A stretch of 15,882 nt of DNA, taken from contig DATEZE010000285.1 of assembly GCA_035255845.1 (NCBI GenBank), positions 1-15,882 of the forward strand. Direction: 5' to 3'. The stretch's first letter is position 1; each line of letters starts with the position of its first letter. Under the pieces are notes generated by a model, which saw only the letters and a list, made by a program, of their open reading frames with translations, did no database searches and was not told the origin of the DNA. The position numbers and the translations under genes are program-made. This stretch comes from JALORV01 sp035255845 (GTDB lineage Bacteria > Pseudomonadota > Gammaproteobacteria > Burkholderiales > Burkholderiaceae_F). Below, in pieces: positions 1-6,786 of this stretch.

Positions 1-69
1 GCGGGCTCACTGATTGTGAATTCGTCGCAGGGTGGGGGGACCAAGGACACCTGGGTGCTCGAGCGATGA
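1..69 (+). CDS. 3' end of a circularly permuted ATP-grasp protein gene (partial)
   Basis: Frame 1 is open from the first base of the window to a TGA at 67-69 and encodes 22 residues that include NSSQGGGTKDTWVL. I recognise this as the C-terminal signature of the circularly permuted ATP-grasp proteins (DUF404/DUF407, COG2308 type), which are thought to form amide or peptide bonds using ATP. The following genes (alpha-E, transglutaminase-like, Anbu) are the known neighbours of that family, which supports the call. Its TGA overlaps the ATG of the next gene in an ATGA arrangement (66-69), so the two are probably translationally coupled. Only the tail is visible, so the catalytic residues cannot be checked. 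The family assignment rests on the short motif and on context. Confidence 0.72.
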   Translation, partial: AGSLIVNSSQGGGTKDTWVLER

Positions 70-1760
70 AACGCGCCGTCAATCCTTCGATTTCCGCAGA
101 CGCGCTGGGCAGCGAGCCCACGGCACGACGCGTTACCGACCAGATCGATCCGTACGCACTGATCGACCGCGCGGAGCGACTGCTGAACACCAATCCGCAC
201 GACGCAGTGATGTTCGCGCTGCGCGCGCAAAGCGTGGCGCGCGCGCGCGGCGCCGAGGCACTGATGGCGCGAGCGCACTACGTCGCGGGTGCGGCGCTGA
301 CGCAGACCGGCGACTGGTCGGGCGCGATCCGGCAGCTGTCGCACGCGGAGCACATCTATCGCGCGCAGAACGACATCGCCTCGCAGTGCCAGGTCATCAT
401 GCAGCTCGCCGCCGCATGCAGCGAACTCGGCGAGTACCCCGAGGCGCTCGACGGCTTTGCGCAGGCCGAACGGCTGGCACGCCAGCATCGCGACCACGCG
501 GCCGTGCGACGGGCGCTGGTGCAGACGTCTGGCGTCCACACCGTGCTCGGCGACTTCACGGCGGCGCGCGAGTGCTTGCGTTCGGCGCTCGAACTGCAGT
601 CGGGAACCTCCGCCGACGAGGGCATGGTCGTGCTCCAGTTCGGGCTGGTCGATGTCAACGAAGGCCTGAAGGCGGCACTCGCGGGTGACGCCCATACCGT
701 GACGCGTCGGATGGCCGAAGGCGAAGAGCACTTCGACGTTGCGCTTGAACTGCTGTCGGGAACGACCGATCTTTCGACTGCGATCGCGGCGCGCACGCAG
801 CGTGGCGCGGCCCGCTGCTGGATGGGCGACTTTGCCGGCGGTCTCGGCGATCTCGAGGAGGCGAGTGTCGAAGCCGCTCGCAGTGGCTTCCGACTGCGCG
901 AGGTGCAGGCGCGCCTTGAGCAGGGCTATCACTTGATCGCCGCAGGCCGCGAGGCTGATGGCCTGGCGCTGCTGCGGCCGGCTTTCCTGCAGGCCGAGGA
1001 ACTGGGCGATCTCAGGCGCCCGGCCGACATGCACGAACGTCTGTCGGCGCTGTACGAAGCGCGCGGGGACTTCCAGCGGGCGCTGTTCCATCACAAGCGT
1101 TTCGTCGACGTGCGTACGCGTCTCGACGGGAAGCTGTCGACACAGCGCGCGCGTTTGCACGAAGCGCGGGCCGAGTTGCTCAAGCTGCGCACGCAGACCG
1201 CCGCGCTGCATGCGCGCGCACAAGATCTGGAAAAGTCGCGTTCGCGTCTGGAGCGGCTGGCGCTCGAGGACGAGCTCACCGGACTCGCCAATCGGCGCGC
1301 ATTCACGAAGGAACTCGAAAACTGGTGCGGGCGCGCCCGCGCCGGGCAGTTGCGTTTCGGCCTCGTCGTCGCCGACATCGATGGTTTCAAGCAGATCAAC
1401 GACAGCTTTTCGCACGTGACCGGGGATGTGGTGCTGCGGCAACTCGGCAGCGTGATCCGCGGCAACCTGCGCGACATGGACTTCGCATCGCGGCTGGGCG
1501 GCGACGAGTTCGCGCTGCTGCTCGCCGACAGCGAGGGCGGCGCGGCGCGCACCGTGATCGAGCGCATCCTGCAGGCGGTGCGGGCCATGCCGTGGAACCA
1601 GCTGGGTGAAGGCCTGGTTGTGACCCTCAGCGTCGGGCTGTGCGAATCGGCTGATTTCGGCGATTCGAGCGAGCTCGTTCGTCGCGCCGACGAGGCACTC
1701 TACGGTGCGAAGGACGCCGGGCGCGACCGCCTGCACGTGTGGAGCGCCGAGCGTGCTTAG
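66..1760 (+). CDS. TPR-repeat diguanylate cyclase (GGDEF domain), soluble
   Basis: A 564-residue protein predicted to make cyclic di-GMP from two GTP. Residues about 25-350 are Ala-rich helical repeats of TPR type (for example LGEYPEALDGFAQAERLARQ near 121-140 and ARGDFQRALFHHKRF near 332-346). Residues about 355-400 look like a coiled-coil linker. The GGDEF domain follows from DELTGLANRRAF (402-413). It carries the metal-binding segment VVADIDGF (434-441) and an intact GGDEF active site (478-482). RDMD (469-472) lies exactly five residues before GGDEF, which matches the RxxD inhibitory I-site. No signal peptide or membrane segment is visible, so it should be cytosolic, with the TPRs likely binding a protein partner. 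The start overlaps the ATP-grasp stop (ATGA) and the end overlaps the alpha-E start by 8 nt. A diguanylate cyclase is not a usual member of this operon. Confidence 0.93.
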   Translation: MKRAVNPSISADALGSEPTARRVTDQIDPYALIDRAERLLNTNPHDAVMFALRAQSVARARGAEALMARAHYVAGAALTQTGDWSGAIRQLSHAEHIYRAQNDIASQCQVIMQLAAACSELGEYPEALDGFAQAERLARQHRDHAAVRRALVQTSGVHTVLGDFTAARECLRSALELQSGTSADEGMVVLQFGLVDVNEGLKAALAGDAHTVTRRMAEGEEHFDVALELLSGTTDLSTAIAARTQRGAARCWMGDFAGGLGDLEEASVEAARSGFRLREVQARLEQGYHLIAAGREADGLALLRPAFLQAEELGDLRRPADMHERLSALYEARGDFQRALFHHKRFVDVRTRLDGKLSTQRARLHEARAELLKLRTQTAALHARAQDLEKSRSRLERLALEDELTGLANRRAFTKELENWCGRARAGQLRFGLVVADIDGFKQINDSFSHVTGDVVLRQLGSVIRGNLRDMDFASRLGGDEFALLLADSEGGAARTVIERILQAVRAMPWNQLGEGLVVTLSVGLCESADFGDSSELVRRADEALYGAKDAGRDRLHVWSAERA

Positions 1761-2724
1761 CCGCACGGCTGACCACCTCTACTGGATGGCTCGCTACGTC
1801 GAGCGCGCGGAAAACACCGCACGGATGCTCGACGTCAATCTATCGACCAGTTTGCTGCCGCAGTCGGCGCATGCCGCCGAGAGCGGCTGGCGCGCGATGT
1901 TGAGTATTTCGGAGTTGCTGCCGGAGTTCGATGCAAAGTATCCGATGCTGTCGCCGCGCGAGGTCATTGACTTCATGGTGCGCGATCCCGGCAACACGTC
2001 GTCCATTTACTGCTGCCTGCAGGCCGCGCGCGAGAACGCGCGTGCGGTGCGCGGCTCACTGACGACCGAGGTGTGGGAGACGCACAACGACACCTGGCTC
2101 GGGCTGCAAAAGTTGCTGCGCGAACGGCTGCTGGCGCGCGATCCGCAGGAGTTTTTTGAGTGGGTGAAGTTCCGATCGCACCTGTCACGAGGAGTCACGA
2201 TCGGAACGATGCTGAAGGATGAGGCGTTTTACTTCATCCGGCTCGGCGGTTTCCTGGAGCGCGCAGACAACACCGCGCGACTGCTCGACGTCAAATTCCA
2301 CGGAGACCAGCCAGGGCTGTACGCCAGTGCCGCCGGCGCGGAGGCGCACGACCAGCACCTGGATTTTTACCACTGGGCCGCCGTGCTGCGCTCGGTCTCG
2401 GCCTTCGAGATCTATCGCAAGGTATATCGCGATGTCATCACGCCGAGCCGCGTCGCGGCGCTGCTCATCTTGCGCGGCGACATGCCGCGCTCGCTGCTGT
2501 CGTGCATGAGCGAAGTCTGTCTCAATCTGGAAATGGTGCGCAACAGCCGTTCAGGCGAGACCGAGCGGCGCGCCGGACTGATGCGCGCGGAGCTCGGCTA
2601 CGGCCGCTACGAGGACATCCTCGCGCAGGGCCTGCATGCCTACCTGACCGGATTTTTGGAGCGCGTGAATGACCTCGGTGGCCGCATCAGCCAGGATTTC
2701 CTTGTGCCGCTTCAGGCGGCATAG
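1753..2724 (+). CDS. Alpha-E domain protein (DUF403 family)
   Basis: A 323-residue, mainly helical protein of the alpha-E family (PF04168), whose biochemical role is unknown. It is habitually encoded with circularly permuted ATP-grasp, transglutaminase-like and Anbu proteins. I chose the GTG at 1753 because the family typically begins MLSRTADxLYWMARY and the sequence here reads exactly so from that codon. A GGAG at 1741-1744 with 8-nt spacing acts as ribosome binding site. This start overlaps the end of the diguanylate cyclase gene by 8 nt. The signature YVERAENTARMLDV (residues 15-28) recurs as FLERADNTARLLDV (167-180), with a weaker third copy FLERVNDLGGRI at 301-312, which suggests internal repetition of a helical unit. 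No membrane or secretion signal is visible. Participation in a peptide-ligation or tagging complex is inferred from context only. Confidence 0.9.
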   Translation: MLSRTADHLYWMARYVERAENTARMLDVNLSTSLLPQSAHAAESGWRAMLSISELLPEFDAKYPMLSPREVIDFMVRDPGNTSSIYCCLQAARENARAVRGSLTTEVWETHNDTWLGLQKLLRERLLARDPQEFFEWVKFRSHLSRGVTIGTMLKDEAFYFIRLGGFLERADNTARLLDVKFHGDQPGLYASAAGAEAHDQHLDFYHWAAVLRSVSAFEIYRKVYRDVITPSRVAALLILRGDMPRSLLSCMSEVCLNLEMVRNSRSGETERRAGLMRAELGYGRYEDILAQGLHAYLTGFLERVNDLGGRISQDFLVPLQAA

Positions 2725-2841
2725 GTAATCGATCGCGCCAGATGCATGAGCAGCAGCATTGCAACGTGGCACCGGCGAGCGCGCCGCACCTGTCGCAGCC
2801 TGGCCCGACGGGGTCATCGCGCGAAGTGGACATTGCATAGC

Positions 2842-3675
2842 ATGCGGCTCTCTATCCTGCATCGGACCGTCTACCACTACACAGCGCCGGTGCTGTATTC
2901 AATCCAGCAACTGCGCCTGAGCCCGCGGACCGAACCGCACCAGCGCACGCTTCGCTGGCGCCTTCACGCTCCGGCGCCACTGACCGCGGACACCGACGCC
3001 TACGGCAACCTGATGCATACGCTGACGATCAGCGAACCGCATGGTGATGTGCAGATCGAGGCCCGCGGCGAGGTCGAGGTAGACCCGTTGGTGGACGGCC
3101 GCCTTGACGAGGGCGACGGCGGTGTTCCGGTGCTCTCGTTCCTGGCGCTGACGCCGCTGACGGAGCCGGACGCCGCGGTGCTCGATTTCGCCCATCAACG
3201 ACTGCGGCGCAGCGATGCCGCCGGCTTGGTCGAATTTGCGGGAGAGGTGTGCGCGGCCGTCGCCTACCAGGCGGGAACGACCGAAGTCACAAGTACGGCA
3301 CGCGAGGCCCTCGCGCTCGGCCGCGGAGTCTGCCAGGACCATGCGCACCTGTTCATTTCGGCATGCCGCGTGCGAGGCATACCGGCGCGCTATGTCTCCG
3401 GTTATGTGCACCCGGGTGACGCACCGCATGCCGCCAGCCACGCCTGGGCCGACGTGTACCTCGAAAACGGCGGCTGGGTCAGCATCGATGTCACCCATCG
3501 CAGCTTTGCATCGGAGCATTTGTGCCGGCTCGCTGTCGGTCGCGACTACGCTTCGGCCGGCCCGGTGCGCGGCGTGCGTGTCGGCGGGGGCGACGAATCA
3601 ATGGACGTGCGGGTTAACATCAGGCCGTTCTCGTCCTCGGCGCCCGAACACCAGATCGGACCGGCGCAACCATGA
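2842..3675 (+). CDS. Transglutaminase-like cysteine protease family protein
   Basis: A 277-residue protein with an N-terminal beta-rich domain of the bacterial transglutaminase N type (residues 1 to about 90, beginning MRLSILHRTVYHY) and a transglutaminase core (about 130-225). The catalytic triad is visible: Cys164 in RGVCQDHAHL, His200 in ASHAWADVY and Asp216 in GWVSIDVTH. Prokaryotic members of this fold are mostly thought to be peptidases or amidases rather than cross-linking enzymes. In this neighbourhood it may hydrolyse or transfer the product of the ATP-grasp ligase (inference). An upstream in-frame ATG at 2746 would add 32 Arg-rich residues unlike the family, so I chose 2842, although no strong Shine-Dalgarno precedes it. 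It lies 117 nt after the alpha-E gene, the only real gap in the operon, and overlaps the Anbu gene by ATGA. Confidence 0.9.
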   Translation: MRLSILHRTVYHYTAPVLYSIQQLRLSPRTEPHQRTLRWRLHAPAPLTADTDAYGNLMHTLTISEPHGDVQIEARGEVEVDPLVDGRLDEGDGGVPVLSFLALTPLTEPDAAVLDFAHQRLRRSDAAGLVEFAGEVCAAVAYQAGTTEVTSTAREALALGRGVCQDHAHLFISACRVRGIPARYVSGYVHPGDAPHAASHAWADVYLENGGWVSIDVTHRSFASEHLCRLAVGRDYASAGPVRGVRVGGGDESMDVRVNIRPFSSSAPEHQIGPAQP

Positions 3676-4544
3676 CCTACTGCGTGGCGATGCGGCTCGA
3701 TGACGGGCTGGTCTTCCTCAGCGACTCGCGCACCAACGCCGGGGTCGACCAGATTTCGACGTTCCGCAAGATGATGGTGTTCGAGCACCCCGGCGAACGC
3801 ATGCTGGTTCTGATGTCGGCAGGCAACCTGGCGGTGACTCAGGCGGTGCGCCAGATCGTGTGTGAACGCGTCAGCCCCGGCGAGCCGAGTGTCTGGAATG
3901 CCAAGTCGATGTACCAGGCCGTGCGCATCCTCGGCGATGCGATCAGGGAAGTGCACAAGCGTGATGCCGCTTATCTGAAGGAGTTCGGCATCGAATTCAA
4001 CGCCAATTTCATCCTCGGCGGGCAAATTCGCGGCGAAGGCCTCCGGCTGTTCCAGCTGTATTCAGCCGGCAACTTCATCGAGGCGACGAGCGAGAACCCG
4101 TACTTGCAGATCGGCGAGGCGAGATACGGCAAGCCGATCATCGATCGTGTGATCCAGCCGAACACTCCGCTCGACGAGGCGGCCAAGTGCGCGCTGATCT
4201 CGATGGACTCAACGCTGCGGTCCAACATCTCCGTGGGCCTGCCGCTCGATCTGCTGGTCTACGAGAACGAGAGCCTGCGCGTCACGAAATTCGTGCAGAT
4301 CGACGGTTCGAACCAGTACATGAGCATGATCCGCAACACCTGGGGGGCGCGGCTCAAGCAGGTGTTTAGCGAGATCCCCGATCCGACGTGGCGAGACTCG
4401 ACCGCTGCCCCCGGTGCGCCGCGCCTCGAAACCGACGTGTCGCAACCAGTGCGCGCGCCGCTGCCGCCATTTCTTTCCGGCGACGCGCAGCCGTCGCAGG
4501 TCCAGCTGGTGGCCGGCAGCGCCGCTGGTCGCGCGCTGGAATAG
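3672..4544 (+). CDS. Anbu-type proteasome-like peptidase (COG3484)
   Basis: A 290-residue Ntn-hydrolase fold protein of the Anbu (ancestral beta subunit) family, related to HslV and proteasome beta subunits. It starts MTYCVAMRLDDGLVF, so removal of Met would expose Thr as the N-terminal nucleophile. Asp18 in LSDSRTNAGVD and Lys33 in TFRKMM fit the other catalytic positions of the proteasome fold (Asp17 and Lys32 after Met loss). Anbu proteins assemble as open helical or lock-washer oligomers, and their physiological substrates are unknown. The core ends near residue 240. The last 50 or so residues are Pro-, Ala- and Ser-rich and probably disordered, making this protein longer than I would expect for the family. 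The ATG sits inside the stop of the transglutaminase gene (ATGA). It is the last gene of the operon and converges on bdhA with only 5 nt between stops. Confidence 0.93.
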   Translation: MTYCVAMRLDDGLVFLSDSRTNAGVDQISTFRKMMVFEHPGERMLVLMSAGNLAVTQAVRQIVCERVSPGEPSVWNAKSMYQAVRILGDAIREVHKRDAAYLKEFGIEFNANFILGGQIRGEGLRLFQLYSAGNFIEATSENPYLQIGEARYGKPIIDRVIQPNTPLDEAAKCALISMDSTLRSNISVGLPLDLLVYENESLRVTKFVQIDGSNQYMSMIRNTWGARLKQVFSEIPDPTWRDSTAAPGAPRLETDVSQPVRAPLPPFLSGDAQPSQVQLVAGSAAGRALE

Positions 4545-4549
4545 TCGGA

Positions 4550-5329
4550 CTACTGCGCGACCCAGCCGCCGTCGACGTTCCAGGCGACGCCGCGTACCTC
4601 GCTGGCTGCGGGCGAGCACATGAAGACGGCGACCTGTGCCAGCTGCTCGGCTGTTGCGAAATGCATTGACGGCTGCTTTTCGCCGAGCAGCGCCTGCTTC
4701 GCGGCGTCCTCGCTGATCTTGTCGCGTGTCGCGCGCGCTTCGACCTGCTTCTGCACCAGTGGCGTGAGCACCCAGCCGGGGCAGATCGCGTTGCACGTGA
4801 TGCCGGTCGTGGCGGTCTCGAGGGCGACGGTCTTCGTCAAACCGACGATGCCGTGTTTCGCGGCGACATAGGCTGACTTTTCGGCCGAGGCGACCAGGCC
4901 ATGCACCGAGGCGATGTTGATGATGCGGCCCCAGTTGGCCTGCCGCATCTTCGGCAATGCGAGGCGGGTCGTGTGGAAGGCCGAAGTCAGGTTGATGGCG
5001 ATGATGGCGTCCCAGCGTTCGGGCGGGAAGCTTTCGACAGGGGCGGTGTGCTGGATCCCGGCGTTGTTGACGAGGATGTCGATGCGCCCGAATTCGTCCT
5101 CGGCCGCACGGACCATCTGTTCGATCTCACCGGGCTTGCTCATGTCGGCGCCGTGGTACAGCGTTCGCACGCCGCGCCGCCGCAGGTCGCTCTCGGCGTC
5201 ACGGATCGCGGCCGGTTCGCCGAAGCCGTTGACGACGATGTGGGCGCCCTGGTCCGCGAGCGCCTGTGCCATTGCCATTCCGATGCCGCTGGTGGAACCC
5301 GTCACCAGCGCAGTCTTGCCTTTCAGCAT
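4550..5329 (-). CDS. bdhA: D-3-hydroxybutyrate dehydrogenase
   Basis: A 259-residue short-chain dehydrogenase (EC 1.1.1.30) that interconverts D-3-hydroxybutyrate and acetoacetate with NAD, the step that feeds hydroxybutyrate released from polyhydroxybutyrate into central metabolism. The cofactor motif TGSTSGIG is at 10-17 and NNAG at 88-91. The catalytic Ser141, Tyr154 and Lys158 (YVAAK) are present. The residues that mark true hydroxybutyrate dehydrogenases are also present: Gln93, His143, Lys151, Trp186 and Gln195. These correspond, with an offset of one, to the substrate-binding set known from the Pseudomonas fragi enzyme. The start has a good AGGAG eight bases upstream (5336-5340 on the minus strand). 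No other polyhydroxybutyrate gene is in the window. It is divergent from the alpha/beta hydrolase across less than 90 nt. Confidence 0.95.
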   Translation of the reverse strand: MLKGKTALVTGSTSGIGMAMAQALADQGAHIVVNGFGEPAAIRDAESDLRRRGVRTLYHGADMSKPGEIEQMVRAAEDEFGRIDILVNNAGIQHTAPVESFPPERWDAIIAINLTSAFHTTRLALPKMRQANWGRIINIASVHGLVASAEKSAYVAAKHGIVGLTKTVALETATTGITCNAICPGWVLTPLVQKQVEARATRDKISEDAAKQALLGEKQPSMHFATAEQLAQVAVFMCSPAASEVRGVAWNVDGGWVAQ

Positions 5330-5375
5330 GGTGATCTCCTCTTAGTTTGATTCCAGTATGCCACCGCCCGCTGAC

Positions 5376-5381
5376 TACAAT
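5376..5381 (+). promoter_or_regulatory. Candidate -10 element (TACAAT) for the alpha/beta hydrolase gene
   Basis: TACAAT lies in the short divergent region between bdhA and the hydrolase gene. A transcript starting about 7 nt later would leave almost no leader before the GTG at 5393 but about 29 nt before the TTG at 5417, which has a GAGAGG in front of it. No good -35 hexamer is seen at standard spacing. A weak CATACT-like -10 for bdhA lies on the opposite strand at 5355-5360. This is a pattern match only. Confidence 0.3.
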
Positions 5382-5416
5382 CCGCCGCTTTCGTGACGCG
5401 AGACCGAGAGGCAGCA

Positions 5417-6298
5417 TTGAACCCAACGACCGAGCCGCGCCAGCGGCGTGTGCAGTGCCTGAGCCCGGCCGGCTTCCACAGCATCGTGTACGCGGAGTGG
5501 GGCGACCCCGCCAATGAGAACGTTTTGATCTGCGCGCATGGTCTGACGCGGATGGGACGCGACTTCGACCGGCTCGCCAGCGCGATGTGCGACCGCTACC
5601 GTGTCGTGTGCCCGGACATGGTCGGGCGCGGCCTCAGTGACCGGCTGCGAGATCCGGCCTATTACGTGATCCCGCAATACGTTGCCGACATGGTGAGCCT
5701 GATCGCGCGGCTCGACGTCGAGCGCCTCGATTGGGTCGGCACATCGATGGGCGGCCTGATCGGAATCGCGCTCGCCGGCCAGGCCGAGTCGCCGATCCGC
5801 CAGCTGGTCATCAACGACGTCGGACCTCGCCTCGGTCCGGTCGCGCTCGCTCGCATCGCAGGTTATGTCGGGCAGCCCGTGTCGTTTGCAAGTCTGGACG
5901 AGGCCATCGAGTACCAGTCGGTCACGGCCGCACCGTTCGGCCTAAGGTCGCGTGACGACTGGCGCGAACTGATCGAACCGACGCTGCGGCGTGACGGCGA
6001 TCGCTGGGTGTTTCGCTATGACCCGGCGATCTCGTTGCCGTTCAAGAGCACGACGCCGCAGTCCGCCGCCGCGGCAGAGGCGGCCACATGGAGGCTTTAC
6101 GACAGCATCAAGGCGCGGACGCTGATCGTGCGCGGCGCCGAGTCGGATCTACTCACGCCCGAGACCGCGGCCGAAATGGCGGGTCGCGGCCCACGTCCCG
6201 AAGTCGCGGAAGTGCCCGGGGTCGGACATGCCCCGACCTTCATGCTGCCCAACGAAATCGCGCTGGCGCGCGACTTCTTGCTTGGCGGCGCCCGCTAA
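5417..6298 (+). CDS. Alpha/beta-fold hydrolase
   Basis: A 293-residue alpha/beta hydrolase if it starts at the TTG at 5417. That codon follows GAGAGG with 5-nt spacing. A GTG at 5393 would add eight residues but has no ribosome binding site. With the TTG numbering, the oxyanion-hole HG is at 41-42 (CAHGLTRMG) and the nucleophile elbow GTSMGG places Ser at 110. The acid is probably Asp244 (GAESDLLTP) and the base His271 (GVGHAPTF). The overall layout resembles small-ester and C-C bond hydrolases of the MhpC/esterase type, but the substrate cannot be read from the sequence. No signal peptide is visible. Its position beside bdhA raises the possibility of short-chain hydroxyester or oligomer hydrolysis, which is speculation. 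Its TAA interlocks with the stop codon of the convergent flavodoxin-like gene. Confidence 0.88.
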   Translation: MNPTTEPRQRRVQCLSPAGFHSIVYAEWGDPANENVLICAHGLTRMGRDFDRLASAMCDRYRVVCPDMVGRGLSDRLRDPAYYVIPQYVADMVSLIARLDVERLDWVGTSMGGLIGIALAGQAESPIRQLVINDVGPRLGPVALARIAGYVGQPVSFASLDEAIEYQSVTAAPFGLRSRDDWRELIEPTLRRDGDRWVFRYDPAISLPFKSTTPQSAAAAEAATWRLYDSIKARTLIVRGAESDLLTPETAAEMAGRGPRPEVAEVPGVGHAPTFMLPNEIALARDFLLGGAR

Positions 6299-6786
6299 AA
6301 GATCCCGGCCGCAATGCCGGCGGCGAGTGCCGTGCCGAGGTCGCGCGCAGTCTGCAGGTAGGCCGGCGGGACGATCTTCGGCGCGAGGATCTCTGCGGGC
6401 GTCTGCGCACCATTGCGGACCACCAAAGGTGGCGCGACTTCGCGCAGCCTGAGTCCGGTCGCGATCCGTTGCAGCTGGCGGGCCGCACCGGCGCCGTCGG
6501 TTCCGGCGGCAACAATCGCGGCATACGGCCTGCCGTTCACACGCTCCAGCACGGCGTAATAGACGCGGTCGAAGAAGTCCTTCATCAGGCCGGCCATCGT
6601 CGCGAGGTTCTCCGGCGTCGCGAAGAGGTAACCATCAGCCGCGAGCAGGTCGATGGACTCGGCGTCGCGGGCGCGGCACACGCGCACTTCAATGTCATGT
6701 TGCGTCTTCGCTCCCGCGGCGGCGGCGAGCGCGAGTTGTTCGGCGGCGCCCGTCATCGAGTGATAGACGACGAGCAGAGACTTCAT
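6295..6786 (-). CDS. Flavodoxin-like NAD(P)H-dependent FMN oxidoreductase family protein
   Basis: A 163-residue protein with a flavodoxin fold. The N-terminal beta strand MKSLLVVYHSMTGAAEQLA gives the phosphate-binding loop for FMN (residues 8-16). A second FMN-contacting segment, YLFATPENLATMAGLMKDFFDR, spans 53-74, with an AAGTDGAG loop at 93-100. This resembles the flavodoxin/WrbA-like reductase group more than electron-carrier flavodoxins, and the redox partner is unknown. I chose the ATG at 6784-6786 because it lies within the TGA of mtfA (ATGA overlap), indicating coupled translation. A start at 6834 would place 16 unrelated residues inside mtfA. Its TAG at 6295-6297 overlaps the TAA of the convergent hydrolase, so the two coding regions share four bases and there is no room for a conventional terminator. 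Confidence 0.85.
   Translation of the reverse strand: MKSLLVVYHSMTGAAEQLALAAAAGAKTQHDIEVRVCRARDAESIDLLAADGYLFATPENLATMAGLMKDFFDRVYYAVLERVNGRPYAAIVAAGTDGAGAARQLQRIATGLRLREVAPPLVVRNGAQTPAEILAPKIVPPAYLQTARDLGTALAAGIAAGIF

Noticed and set aside
32..688. Arg-rich ORF overlapping the diguanylate cyclase in another frame
   Set aside because: It is a typical high-GC shadow frame with no domain, and the TPR-GGDEF frame explains the sequence.
2746..2841. N-terminal extension of the transglutaminase-like protein
   Set aside because: The 32 residues are Arg-rich and unlike the family, which begins at MRLSILHRT.
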